From Thalassia testudinum (lineage: Eukaryota > Streptophyta > Magnoliopsida > Alismatales > Hydrocharitaceae), in assembly GCA_037157565.1 (NCBI GenBank), contig JAZHRO010000036.1:14806501-14870500 (forward strand): a stretch of DNA of 64,000 bases, read 5' to 3'. Under the pieces are notes generated by a model. The model saw nothing but the letters and a program-made list of their open reading frames with translations, did no database searches and was not told where the DNA came from. Below, one piece after another: positions 34,263-44,929 of this stretch (positions within the stretch are counted from its first letter, which is position 1; each line of letters opens with the position of its first letter). A program made the position numbers and the translations under genes.

Positions 34263-34393
34263 ATCTCCTTTTTGGACCGCCGCCCGCAGCTGTTAAGCGG
34301 TGCGTTTCTCGTCCACCTCTCTACCCGTCGGGTTCATCCGATTGCTGCTCGCTCGGATTCGCCCTCTGACGGCCGATTCTCTTCTCCTCGAAT
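34263..34393 (+). other. Likely 5' untranslated exon of subunit g gene
   Basis: GC-rich, CT-rich stretch starting right after the inverted-repeat element and ending at a good donor, AAT|GTAAGA (34,391-34,398). The matching acceptor is AAAG just before the ATG at 35,349. The transcription start is not visible. Inferred from composition and splice signals only. Confidence 0.4.
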
Positions 34394-35348
34394 GTAAGAT
34401 CTATTCTCCTTCCAGCTTTATGGTCCGCTGCCGCCGCCTTTCGTTTTCGTCCTTCTCTTGGGTTAGATGATCTCCTTGAGAAAGACTTTATTTATAATTC
34501 CTATCAATTGCTGCTTACTTGGTAAGGTTTTGGTTCTGTCGAAGACCCCAAACCCCATTTACCATCTATTTGCCAGGAAAACGCCCGATCCCCATCTGAT
34601 TTATCTTCAGTTTCCACTCATGTTGGGGGTTTCTTCAACTGATCATCTGGTCATGGCGGAATGGGGTTTTCTTCATGTCAATGGTTCCTTTTCTTTTCTC
34701 TCTCTCTCTCTCTCTCTCTGTGTTTTTTTTTTTTTTGTTTTAACCCAATAGAGGATTGTCAACTAATTGTTCGTCTCTCTCGCAAGCTTCAGATGCTGTC
34801 ATCTTAAGTAGTTCCCGACATTCTATTTCTTCTGAAATTACATCTAGCATTTCCTGTTTATTTAAATCCACCTATTTATTTTGCTATATCCCGATTTGAT
34901 TTTAAGCAGGTTTCCCAAAAATATTGCATGTTGGGTTTTTTATTTTTTATTTTTTTGGAAGTATTGCAAAGTGGATTGAACGGTTGTTTCCCATAACTTA
35001 GCAGTTACCATAGTTGTGCTATTGGAAAATCACATTCTCTCTCATTGAAATCAAATCATATATAAAAAGTTATATGGAATTTAATTATCTTAGAATAATC
35101 CCATCGGGGCTTAGAAGAAATTGTTTGTCGTTGAGATCATCCCTAAGGAGGAAACTGTCCACCTCAGTTGATTGGAGGTGCCATTCCACGTAGCCATTGA
35201 TCGAGGATCAGAGGGCTGGATGTCATTCCTCTTGTCATCTTTTGTACAATTTTTACTTTACGAGATAATGCGAAGCTTATCATTCTGTGTACTTTATCAT
35301 CTAAATGTAGTGCTGTTCTGACTTTCTCATTTCAATATGGTTGTAAAG

Positions 35349-35530
35349 ATGGCTGCAAAGTTGCAACAGTTTCAATGCAAGATTGTCCAAGCTTCTAAAT
35401 ATCTAGCTAAGAATGGCAGTGCTTATTATAAAGAAATGATGGAGAAGAACCAGCACTATGTTCAGAAGCCACCCACCATAGAGAAATGCAATGAAGTCTC
35501 CAAACAGCTATTCTATACTCGCTTGGCAAG
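35349..35530 (+). CDS. Mitochondrial ATP synthase subunit g, first coding exon (partial gene)
   Basis: This is the only cellular gene I recognise. Subunit g is a small membrane protein of the Fo sector of mitochondrial ATP synthase in the inner membrane, involved in dimer formation. The exon encodes about 60 residues: MAAKLQQFQCKIVQASKYLA, then NGSAYYKEMMEKNQHYVQKP, then a TIEKCNEVSKQLFYTRLA segment, as in plant subunit g N-termini. I chose the ATG at 35,349 because plant homologues begin MASKL/MAAKL and because an AG acceptor (GTAAAG) ends directly before it; an in-frame ATG at 35,337 lies in the likely intron. The exon ends at AAG|GTCAGT (35,530/35,531) in phase 2, splitting the Ser codon of the expected LAS-IPGRYE junction. 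The remaining exons, about half the protein, were not found to 64,000. Confidence 0.82.
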
Positions 35531-35866
35531 GTCAGTTACCTTGTAGTGGTTGTCACTTTTTGTAGCGACTAGAGGATAGAAGTTTTGTTGTTGTATTAAA
35601 GCAATTTCATTTTATCTTGTAAGTTGCTTCCTTCTCGTTTTCTTTTCCTTGCGATCACCAAGTTAGTTAGATGACTTTGAATGGTTTGCAGCAACATATT
35701 TGCACTCTTAATTTAGGTTTTCAGAACTTTACCTCCGACATAAATTTCATTGCACTCTGGAGTCAACACCTTGTTATCATCCAGGGCTCTTAAACACGTT
35801 TTTTTCCCCTTCTAATCACCTCAACTAATGTTACTTGTTTTTCTCATCAAAAAAGAATTTGTGTAT
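35531..35866 (+). other. Start of intron after first coding exon of subunit g
   Basis: AT-rich with T-runs, donor GTCAGT at its start, no coding sign. It is interrupted at 35,867 by a solo LTR and continues beyond 38,194. Confidence 0.55.
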
Positions 35867-38189
35867 TGTCACGACCCGGTCCTAAATCCCTACAAGATCT
35901 GAGATTGGCTCGCTTCGATTTATCCCAAGATCCAGTTGTCCAATAAGAAATAATCAAGTAACATTCAACAAACCACAATCACACAAATACAGTAACTAAG
36001 CAAAAAGAAAATTTCAACAGGGGGAAAGAGAACTGTAATATTACAGCCATCACATCAAAGAATACATGTAACAAAAGATAAAGCTATAAAAACTCACTAT
36101 CAAGCAGTAGAATTAAAATTAGGCTTGACTAGGTCCAGTGTCTTCAACAACCGGTGGCTCGGGCTGCTCAAATCCCTGACCTATACAGAATATATATGAC
36201 TGGAGTCAGCTAATGCTGAGTAGAGTGGTGGCTAAGTAACATGCATTTAACATGGAATTTTTCATTTTCCAATTATATTATACATGCGGGTGCGTAGAAA
36301 TCTCTAATTAGAATTTGTTAATTAATCTTTTGGTTCTCTATAGGAACGATTTTGTTTGCAACTTCCCGTGATATAGGATGTCCAGTGGCACTCTCCTGGC
36401 CGGGGAAGTTCCACCGTGGTAGTCCTATACTCGATCTACCAACCCGAGGTCACGGTCGTGACATAGCGGTGACTGCGGCACACGTGATAAGCATACGCGT
36501 AGCTACTCCGCACTGACACGCGGTCAGTCGTTTACGCTAACGAGTACGCCTCAACGTACAGTGCGGAACAGTGTAGGGCCTTGCCCTCTCAGAATAGAAT
36601 AAGGGTCTTGTCCCTCCTTAGTCCGCATACCCTCGTCCGACTACCCCAGTTTGCCCAACGGACTGACGAGAGTCGGTATAGGGTGACCATACCTAGCCCC
36701 GGATCCCCTGGGGCGGATAGCTCCCCCTACACTAAGTAGCTCACCTCGGTATCACGTACACGAGGGCCAGTAAGAGTCATCGTAGAGTGGTCAAACCCAC
36801 CCCAGATCCCAATTCAAGGACGACAAGCTTCCCTCTACACTACAAGGGATAGTTGCTCTCTTTGGTATTACGTACATGAATGTCAACTTACCTCCCTTAA
36901 CAGCTGCCCATAGGCAGCAAATTTCCAGAACCATCCGGTTCTCTGTAATACGATGTTCTTGTTTACATTCCCCGTGGGATTCGTACAGGAGTTTCTTTTT
37001 CACATCCGGGTTGGAATGTTCGGAACAAACAGTTTAGTTTCCATTTTATTACAGTAGGGGTCCATTTTAGATAAAAATAGGTAGTTTTTTATTACTCAAT
37101 CATTCACATGCAGTTTTCTAACCCTAATGTTCATGTCAAGACCTAGGATTCAAGAATTTATTCTCGAATATACGTTTATTCCTTCCTAGGATTCATCTCA
37201 AGTCCTAGGATTACTTACTCGCATGTATTAAATTAGAGATTTAAGGTTGGAACCACTCTACCTGGGTAACCGAGTGGAATGGGGGCTCGTACAGTGGCTC
37301 CCGACGTCTCCACATGTCCCGTACACCCGACTGATTGGAGACCTAAAACATGAATTGATGGACCAAAATGTTCAAAAAGATACAACAAGGTATCATTATA
37401 CAGAGAAATTCGTATGGAAAATAGTGACGGTTCGTTTGCGGAAAAGCGATAATAATAGGGCCTTACACGGTCCAAAACACGCTATCAGACGGAAATTAGA
37501 CGTTTGGGAAAGGTCCCAGACGTCTTAAAATAGTTCTAAGGGATTCCTCTCTTGGTGTTCCGCTATCAGATGTCTGGAACTCAATGTCGACGTCCAAGGA
37601 CTCTGTCAGACGTCTGGAGGTGTCCTCGGACGTCTGAAACTGCCTCGGCTATGCTCCCACCCTCTGACACATATATGTACACTGTCAGGACTTGTTAAAG
37701 AGAGAAAGTACGGAAGGTAGATCTCTACCAAACGTCTTGCTCTACCTTCGGACGTCCGGTAAGACGTTTAGGTGTCTCTTCGGCCGTCTGATTCCGCGGA
37801 AAAATGACTTCCACGAAAACGCTCTTGCTCCCCTTGCCTGCAGGTGCTGCAGCAGAACGGCGCTACACCCTCCACCCTCGCGCTTCCTCTCGCTCGGCTC
37901 TCCGCTCTTCACTCGCTCTCGCCTTCGCTCTGCTCTCGGCTACGGGTGGGCAACGAAGAGGGGGAGAGGTTTATAAAGAGAGAGGAGGTGAGGGGGCGGA
38001 AAGGCGAAGCATGGCGCGGAGTGGCGTTGCAGGGGAAGGCGTGGTGAGGCGCGGTGAGGAAGTGTGACGCTCAAACATTGCGTGCTAAAAGCATTTTCAG
38101 ACGTCTGGTGAACATTCCAGACATCTGAACAAACGTCTGGTAAACATCTCGGACATCTTAAATGATTAAAGGGGTGGTGGGTCGTTTCA
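35867..38189 (-). mobile_element. Solo LTR of the element B (Tekay/Del) family
   Basis: 2,323 bp, starts TGTCACGACCCGG and ends GTCGTTTCA, with target duplication TGTAT at 35,862-35,866 and 38,190-38,194. It aligns along its length with the element B LTRs: same start, the block with CTCTCCTGGCCGGG, the AGACGTCT palindrome array (37,490-38,160) and a minus-strand TATA (37,969-37,980). No internal sequence remains, which is the product of recombination between two LTRs. It is more diverged from the element B LTRs than those are from each other. Confidence 0.92.
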
Positions 38190-38194
38190 TGTAT

Positions 38195-38394
38195 TTTCGG
38201 TAGAACTTGGTATTCAACAAGCACAATCTACCCCCTTTCAAAAAAAAAAAAAAAGCATAACCTACCAAGCATCAGCTTTGACTTATCTCGTGGAATTGTG
38301 GACTATACTATTCTTGTATAGCTTCTATACAATGTTTGTTATCTCGCACATATTTCTCCATTAATACATGTTGACCAAACAAAGTGTAGTTGGG
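38195..38394. other. Intron or intergenic DNA
   Basis: A poly-A run at about 38,240 and AT-rich DNA; nothing else seen. Confidence 0.4.
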
Positions 38395-38519
38395 GGATTG
38401 TTCAAATCTTTTCCTGCTTGATTAGTGGTAATGTTTTCCAATGAGAGTTTGATCCCAAACCATCAAGGTTTTCCCACGTAGTTGCTCTAAATGCATCTTC
38501 AACATGATTACTAGTGCCA

Positions 38520-38765
38520 CACTTTTGTTCCTTTGGGTTGGTAGGAGGATTGACCTTTGCAGATAAGGACACTTGCCGTAGGTGTGTGCAAGTAGTGCAT
38601 ATTCTTCCAACTAGTGAAGCTCCCAAGGTGTTGACCACAACGAGCAGTGCTAATTCTACAGATATTCAGGATGATGATGGAAAAGCCGGTGGTATAACTG
38701 ATGAGAATGATCTTGGCAGGACCATACATCCAATACCTTCATTCGTCATGAATCCTTGTATGTGA
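38520..38765 (+). other. Unrecognised open stretch, possible gene fragment
   Basis: A plus-strand frame open for about 80 codons with non-repetitive composition: FADKDTCRRCVQVVHILP, then a Ser/Thr- and Asp-rich part and LGRTIHPIPSFVMNPCM before TGA at 38,763-38,765. A CTTTGCAG acceptor-like site is at about 38,557. I do not recognise the protein. It does not match the missing part of subunit g. It could be an exon or a captured gene fragment. Confidence 0.25.
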
Positions 38766-39459
38766 CCCGCTTTATGTGGTGATAAGGTGTGGTTTTTGTG
38801 TTGGTTGTACAAAGCTCACCAGTTATTTGAGTTAAATATACAATTTTGGATGTCTTTTCAAAAAGCAATTTTGGAGGATGACGTTGGACTATGAATAGGA
38901 GTAAAACCTAATCCAATCCTGATGTTAGCTACTTGAGAAAGAAAAATGAGCATAAAGTATAGGCTGTAGAAGGGGTCTCATGTTAGTAACCAATCTTGCT
39001 GCCTTGAATGAATATTGCATAAAATTATGCATTATAAACTTTAGATTATGATATTTAAAGTGCATTAGAGATTTCAATTTGTGAAATCTCATGAAATAGC
39101 TAATACATATTAATTTGAAATTCTTTTGAGTTTACTAAAACCAAAATGAAGTCCTTCCAAGATTTCAGGGCTTTGTTAGATGAACTTCCATTAAATTTCT
39201 ATCCTCGATGATGACTACCTGGACTCAAATGTAAGTAGGAATGATCACGTTCAATCATTTTCTGCCAGGACTTCTTTGGTTCTTGTTAAATCCTCTTGTA
39301 AGGCTTGACCTTGTTGTTCTCGCATCTCTTATCTCAAGTTAGTGATGGTCTTCTTTGAAGATGTAGAAACTACACATATAAACCTTTCTCTAGTTTTATT
39401 TTCCAATCTGTGGCAACGATACGCCAACTTTTTCTTGGATAATTTCCTTATTTTTTTTC
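38766..39459. other. Non-coding DNA left of the Tat element
   Basis: AT-rich, no frame of interest, no repeat partner noticed. Confidence 0.4.
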
Positions 39460-39464
39460 TTTAG

Positions 39465-40659
39465 TGATGAGGGAAGGAAAATCTCAACCTAAGTCCAACA
39501 AAAAAGCCATCACAAAGGGCTGAGAAAAAGCCCATAGAGGTCCTTGCAATAGTATGAAACAATGCAAAAAGCCTAATATTATACAATTTGTCTATAGGGT
39601 GGATATCATCTTTGATTAAATGGATCTAGATTTGGCAGACTCGACAGATTGGTTGAAGAAATATACGATTAGCCAGATTATTAAGCCAAAGGGGCTATAC
39701 AACTTCAACATATCCAACTAAAGAAATAGATGGATCGACAGACTTCCTAGCTGACTACAAGGCCAAGTGGATAGACGCATAACCTTGTTCGCTAGATGCT
39801 AGCTGGGTAGTGGTTACCACAACTATTACTCTATTGTCACGACCTTTGAGCATCATGGGTAACGTGCATCCAAATGTGCACAACATGATATTGATTTGAC
39901 TAGCTATGTTAAGATCCCAAGAATCACACAAGGTAATCAATGCCCACGTTATCGAAAAGTTATACTATATAAGTGAGCCATCGCTCTCATAAGGGGGTAT
40001 GCACACACAAGGCAAGAGAGAGAAGAGAATATTCTTGTATCTTTATATTTAGTGAAATTTTGAGGGCTTACATGCCCTCTCCAGATGTACACCATTACAT
40101 GGTGGAACTGGATCACCAAACTTTTCGTCTTTTGGTGTGATCAAGGTTCGAAATGCCGATTTCAACGTCGTGCCGATGAAATTATAAGTGTGCATTTCGT
40201 TGGCATGCCGTAGAACTACCCGTTTTTCGATGGACAAGCTAATGGGCATGCCAAGGGCACGTAGAGGGCATGCTGATGCATGTTGACAAAAATGACAAAA
40301 GTAGTCAAAATGATATCAATTTTAAGAAAAGCAAATGCTGATTATATAATAATAAGAGTGTTCATCGTGACCAAATATCCTGTTAAGAATTTGATTGAAA
40401 CACGTGCGCATGCGCACATGTGTGTGTGATTGTTGCTACCGACAATACCTGTGTAACTAGGACTGAATGCAGTGTGTGTGTGTGTGCACGCGCATGTGTG
40501 TGTGACCAGGCACCGACATCAAGCCTCATTGCCATTGGCATCTACCGGCATGTCAGTGGCATTTAAAACACTGGATGTGATTGCATAGTTTTTTTATTTG
40601 GGTAAACCCTTTCCTTATCCACGAATTCAATAGGGTTCAGAAAAAGAGGGCTTTGATCA
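39465..40659 (+). repeat. 5' LTR of element D (contains a hAT MITE)
   Basis: 1,195 bp including the 432-bp MITE at 40,142-40,573; without it the length agrees with the 757-bp 3' LTR. A TATA box TATATAA at 39,966-39,972 is followed by AGTGAGCCATCGCTC. Shared blocks with the 3' LTR include GGGTAACGTGCATCCAAA and GTGAAATTTTGAGGGCTTA. Confidence 0.85.
40142..40573. mobile_element. hAT-type MITE, GGCATGCCG word family, copy 1
   Basis: Starts CAAGGTTCGAAATGCCGATT and ends ATTTAAAACACTG. 8-bp target duplication GGTGTGAT / GATGTGAT at 40,134-40,141 and 40,574-40,581. The 3' LTR of the same host element, at about 62,510-62,520, is the empty site and shows one uninterrupted GGTGTGATTG. The interior has iterated GGCATGCC-type words and TG/CA runs (40,400-40,505). 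No coding capacity. Confidence 0.9.
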
Positions 40660-40677
40660 TGGGCGTCGTCTATGGGA
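40660..40677 (+). promoter_or_regulatory. Decayed primer binding site of element D
   Basis: TGGGCGTCGTCTATGGGA directly follows the LTR. It resembles the TGGCGCCGTCTGTGGGAA site common in Tat elements, with several changes. Confidence 0.6.
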
Positions 40678-40727
40678 AACTCATCTACTACTTTTTAATT
40701 TCCGCTTTCCTTGTTCACATCTAACCA

Positions 40728-42891
40728 ATGGCTCCAACAACTTGCCATTCCTCCAAGGTTAATCCCGAACAAGTAGGACTCGAGGAGTTAGCTTCACTCA
40801 ATCTTGTGATCGACGATAGGCAAAGAAGGGCAATGGTAAGAAAGACATAATTCCCAAAAATGAGGAACCCCTTATGGATCCCCTGCAAGATGCCCAGGAA
40901 GAAGAGTACCTTGCTTGTCTTGCCACCTTTACATAGAGTAGGAGGTAGTTATGGGCCAACTCCGCAATGTGCGTAAATGCAAAGAGAAGGCCTTGTTGCA
41001 AAACCCACCTCTAATTTCTAGTTAGGCATACGAGCAGGCACATTGATGCTGGGTGGTTGGTGCTTGGTGGTTGATGAAGAGAATGCTTGACTTCGTAAGC
41101 AGATTAAGTAGCTTAAGCGGGAAATTAGAAGCCGCAAAGGAGATGCTTTGTAGGCTTCTCCTTTGCTCCCACATGATTCGGAGGAGCAGTTGGGAGTGTG
41201 GGCATTATAGCCTAGTGGGGTTGGCTCCTTCCCAAAGATAGTTCACCAGGTTACGCAGGCAATGAGGGGCATTCGCCCTTGGGTTTATGTAACCATGCAT
41301 CACTTCCTGAGAAGTTCAAGCACTCTATTCTTCCATAATATGATGACGCCTTCGGCCCAAATGGTTTTGTCGACAGTTACTGACAAATGATGCTTGTATG
41401 TGTGTCTGGATGGGGTGCTTTGCTAGATGTTCCTGTCATATCTTGTTAGCATGGCTTATGAATGGTTTAATGAGCCGTTGACTAGTCAAATCTCATGTTT
41501 TTAGGAGTTGGTCGACAAAGTTTGCTAGTATTTGATGGCTAACATGGGGTTAAAGATAATCGCGAGAGATTATCTGAGGGCAGCGGAAAGGTGAGTCGTT
41601 TCGATCTTATCTCGACCATTTCAAGGCCTAGTACTTTAAGTTTAAGAGGCCTCATGATGTGATTGCCATCTAGTTCTCAAATCTAGTCTGCTAACCCAAA
41701 GGTTCTGGTATGATATTGATGACTTTTTGTCTAGAAATATGGTAGAATTGTGGGGCAAGGCCGCATAATTCGCAGAGTAGGATGATTTTTTCCACTCTTG
41801 GGGTCGGCTGGCTGATAACATGGGAGTGGAGCACCACACTCCCCCAGATGACTGGTGGATTGGTGCTAAGGCGATGCAAAGCTGAGGTGGAGGATCCCAC
41901 TTTAATAAATGGCGGCCGCTTCCTCGATTAAAGGGGTAATAGCTAGGCCTGCAATCAGGATGGAGGGCTTCGATGGACCTGAAGGGAAGGGTACCAGGGT
42001 ACACCCCCCTTGCAGTTAATCAGGTAGAGGTATTCATTGTGGTCTAGGCGACTGATAAGGACCTACCTCTACCTCCTCCCTTGAAAAGGAAGAATAATAA
42101 TGGCCTTTTCCATTGATACCATAAAGGTCGGGGGCGTGCCACAGAGAGTTGTTGTGACCTTAGGGATCAAATTGAATATCAGATCTAGGGCTGTCAAACA
42201 GATCGGGTCGGGTCCAACCCGTTTATTAAATGGGTCTATATGCTCCAACCCTAATCCGATCAATTTACACTCGCCAAACCTGACCCATTTAACCCATTTA
42301 ATAACAAGTTAAACGGGTTAAATGGGTAAATGTGGGGGTTAAATAGGTTAAATGTATGGATTTTTTTCTCATTAATCGGGTTTATTGGGTTGAGCGGGTT
42401 TGTGGGGATTAACCCGAACCCGGCCCGTTTAATAAATGGGTTAAACGAGTTGAATCCCGTTTAATGTAAGTGGGTTCAGGTCCATTAATCAGGTCGAGTT
42501 AGGCAAGCTCGATTTTTTTTGACAGCCTTAATCAGATTCGACATGGCAACTTGGCTCAATTTTGCAAGCAAAATGAGGGCCAAGACAATGGGAAATGACT
42601 CTTTAAAGATCCCGAGGAGTACCATAGGGAGAAGCTCCAACAATTACTAGGAGTAAACATGGTCCTTAGAGAAGTGACAAAGATGCCAAAATTGCCCTCA
42701 AAGAGCAAGGTCTAGACAGAGACCTTTATGAGGATTACCATCGGAGGGCTCTGGTACTTCTGGTTGAGAGGAGAGCTGCCTAGCAAACTAGTACCTTGCG
42801 CCAAGCATCTATCATAGCCTTTCCAACTTAAGGAGAGGTTGAGGTGATATTCGGCGTTAATCCTACAACTCAGGGTTAGCTTAGCTTGGGT
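40728..42891 (+). pseudogene. Element D gag remnant
   Basis: Start ATG at 40,728 (MAPTTCHSSKVNPEQ). Gag-type blocks appear in shifting frames: FGPNGFVDSY, a segment like MAYEWFN (41,455-41,475), and the FASYFMANMGLKI-like stretch near 41,520-41,560. There are many stops and frameshifts. A hAT MITE (42,186-42,530) interrupts it; the host sequence resumes at 42,539. It is followed directly by another hAT insertion at 42,892. Confidence 0.65.
42186..42530. mobile_element. hAT-type MITE with TAGGGCTGTCAAA ends
   Basis: 345 bp with inverted ends TAGGGCTGTCAAA and TTTTTGACAGCCTTA. 8-bp target duplication ATCAGATC / ATCAGATT at 42,178-42,185 and 42,531-42,538. The interior repeats GGGTTAAACGGG-like words on both strands. 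Confidence 0.88.
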
Positions 42892-43700
42892 TAAGGTTCA
42901 AAGTGCTGGTATTGATGCCATGCCGATAAATTTCCAAGTGCACGTATCGTAAGCACGTCGAGGGCATGTCATGAAAATGCTCGTGTATCAACATTGGGTT
43001 ATCGAGGTTATCGATGGCCAAAATTATTCATATCGAGGGTATGCTGACGGCATGTTGACACATGCTGACAAATGTCGGCTGAATTCACTTAAAATGATTA
43101 AAATTGCAAGTAAATCACAAATTACTAACTAAAAACCTTAAAAGGTTATGTAAGGTCATACATGTGAAAACACAAGCCTTGAATCAATACAACCTCCCAT
43201 CTCTTCATCTTTTCCCCTCTCACCTCATCTTAGTCCTCGTCGTAAGACTCGTAAGTTGTAACGTAACCCAGCTCATCCCTTCACCATCTCCTTACCTCAT
43301 CTCTTCATCTTTCTTCCACCAACATACCTCACCTTCTCCCCTCTCCTTCGCGTGTATGTGAGGTAAGCAAGAGATCCACCACCTCTCTCCTCCTCGATTG
43401 TGAGCTACAGTGCCATTGGTACAATGCTACACCACCATCAAGACTTAAGACGACCCATCGCATCCATCACACCACCATTGGCCATTACCAGGCAGTAGGT
43501 AGCAGCTGCAGCATGAACACATTGGACGGTGGCAGAAGTAGCATCCGCCACAAGGGATCGGCATTGGCACTCACTACAATCGTTAGCCCGACATCGATAA
43601 ATCGATGATATGCCTATGTATGGAAATCATTTCCGTGTCAATATGGTTGACCTCAAAAAAATGTCATATCGACGACATGCTAGCGATATTTAGAACCTTG
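42892..43700. mobile_element. hAT-type non-autonomous element, GGCATGCCG word family, copy 2
   Basis: 809 bp. Starts TAAGGTTCAAAGTGCTGG and ends TTTAGAACCTTG. Perfect 8-bp target duplication GCTTGGGT at 42,884-42,891 and 43,701-43,708. The interior has words such as GATGCCATGCCGAT, GACGGCATG and TCATATCGACGACATGC. No long frame. Confidence 0.88.
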
Positions 43701-43708
43701 GCTTGGGT

Positions 43709-44165
43709 GATGTAGTCGAGTCTCGCGACATTTGCTTAGGAGCTTAGTGGCAAAGGATGACCCATCAACATGAAGTCAAAAAGGCGGCCACAACCCTTTT
43801 TCAACTGCTACTTGACCTAGGGATACACACAGATCCCCTCCTAATCACCTTACTCGTCGTAGGGAGAACTTAGTCGTGTCTCCTTCTTGATGAAGTGTGG
43901 TGGATGATCTTTTCTTGAAGACCCTTGTGAAAATGGATTTCTGAGAAAAGGATTTGGCCTCCTTGGCGTACCTAGTTAGATTTGAAAACCACAAGGTTAT
44001 GCTTAAAGGGGAGATTGAGTTGCCAGTAACCATACAAGATGGAAGCTTGCATGTCAATTGGACGACCACTTTCATTGTGGCCAATCTGATGACGACTTTT
44101 AATGGGATCTTAGGTCGACCCTCCAAGCATGGATTCAAAGCTATCCCCTTTTCCTATTTTTAGTT
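43709..44165 (+). pseudogene. Element D protease remnant
   Basis: The clearest part is 43,954-44,163: LKGEIELPVTIQDGSLHVNW, then TTTFIVANLMTTFNGILGRP, then SKHGFKAIP, matching the C-terminal half of the Tat protease (family pattern YNAILGRP). The active-site half upstream is scrambled by frameshifts. Confidence 0.65.
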
Positions 44166-44319
44166 AGTCTTATTTGAGTTGCTCGACAGAATTGGGATGG
44201 TTCATGAGGACCAATTTGTTGAGAGAGAGCTTTTGTGTTTGGAGCTCGAACAAAGTATGGAAAGAAAACCCCCAAGGCCACAAAAATGTGGGAAGAAGAG
44301 AGCCCAAGTTCATATAGTT

Positions 44320-44638
44320 CACGGTTGTGATTTAAATGCCGACGGCATGCCGCCGGCATGCCGTCGGTAAGGGGATTTTTGGAGGGAGGGCATATTGACA
44401 CAAATATAGTGTCGGTTTGCAGGGAAACCGTCGGCATGTCGAGGATTTCGCTGGCATGCCGACAGTTATCGACGAAATGTCGGCATGCCGATGGTGGCTG
44501 AGCGGCGCTGGGAATGGAAGTGACGGGAAATTTGAAAAGGTTGGGTGGGAAGCTTTTGGAAATCGCCGGGCGGGAATGGGGGCACAGGGAAGGGGAAGCA
44601 AGGGAAAGGGCGTGGGGGGCTGGGAGGGAAGGGAAGGT

Positions 44639-44669
<31 letters not shown>

Positions 44670-44918
44670 TCAGGCTAAAATAACCTGTAAAACGTTTCTA
44701 ATATCTTGATTTAGTTGTCTTTCAAATCTTAATCATTTCTGTCGGCATGCACTGGCATGCCCTCGGCGTGCCTCGAAATGTCATTTTTTCGGGTCGTCGA
44801 AATCATCGAAATCTGCCATCGAAAAACGGGCATTTCCACGGCATGTCTTTGGCATGCCCACGAAATGCATACCTACAATTTTATCGGCACGGCGTCGAAA
44901 TCGGCATTTCGAACCTTG
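44320..44918. mobile_element. hAT-type non-autonomous element, GGCATGCCG word family, copy 3
   Basis: About 600 bp, opposite orientation to copy 1: its right end is the reverse complement of copy 1's first about 60 bases (complement of CAAGGTTCGAAATGCCGATT). GTTCAC occurs at both edges (44,317-44,322; 44,919-44,924), an imperfect target duplication. The interior is dense in GGCATGCCGACGGCATGCC-type palindromic words; a (CA)n run lies at 44,640-44,664. Confidence 0.82.
44640..44664. repeat. (CA)n microsatellite
   Basis: About twelve CA units inside hAT copy 3; copy 1 carries TG-rich runs at 40,410-40,505. Confidence 0.9.
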
Positions 44919-44929
44919 GTTCACAGGAA

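Noticed and set aside
40400..40510. TG/CA alternating runs as a possible Z-DNA or regulatory site
   Set aside because: They lie inside a MITE copy, and copy 3 has a similar (CA)n run, so simple repeat growth is sufficient.
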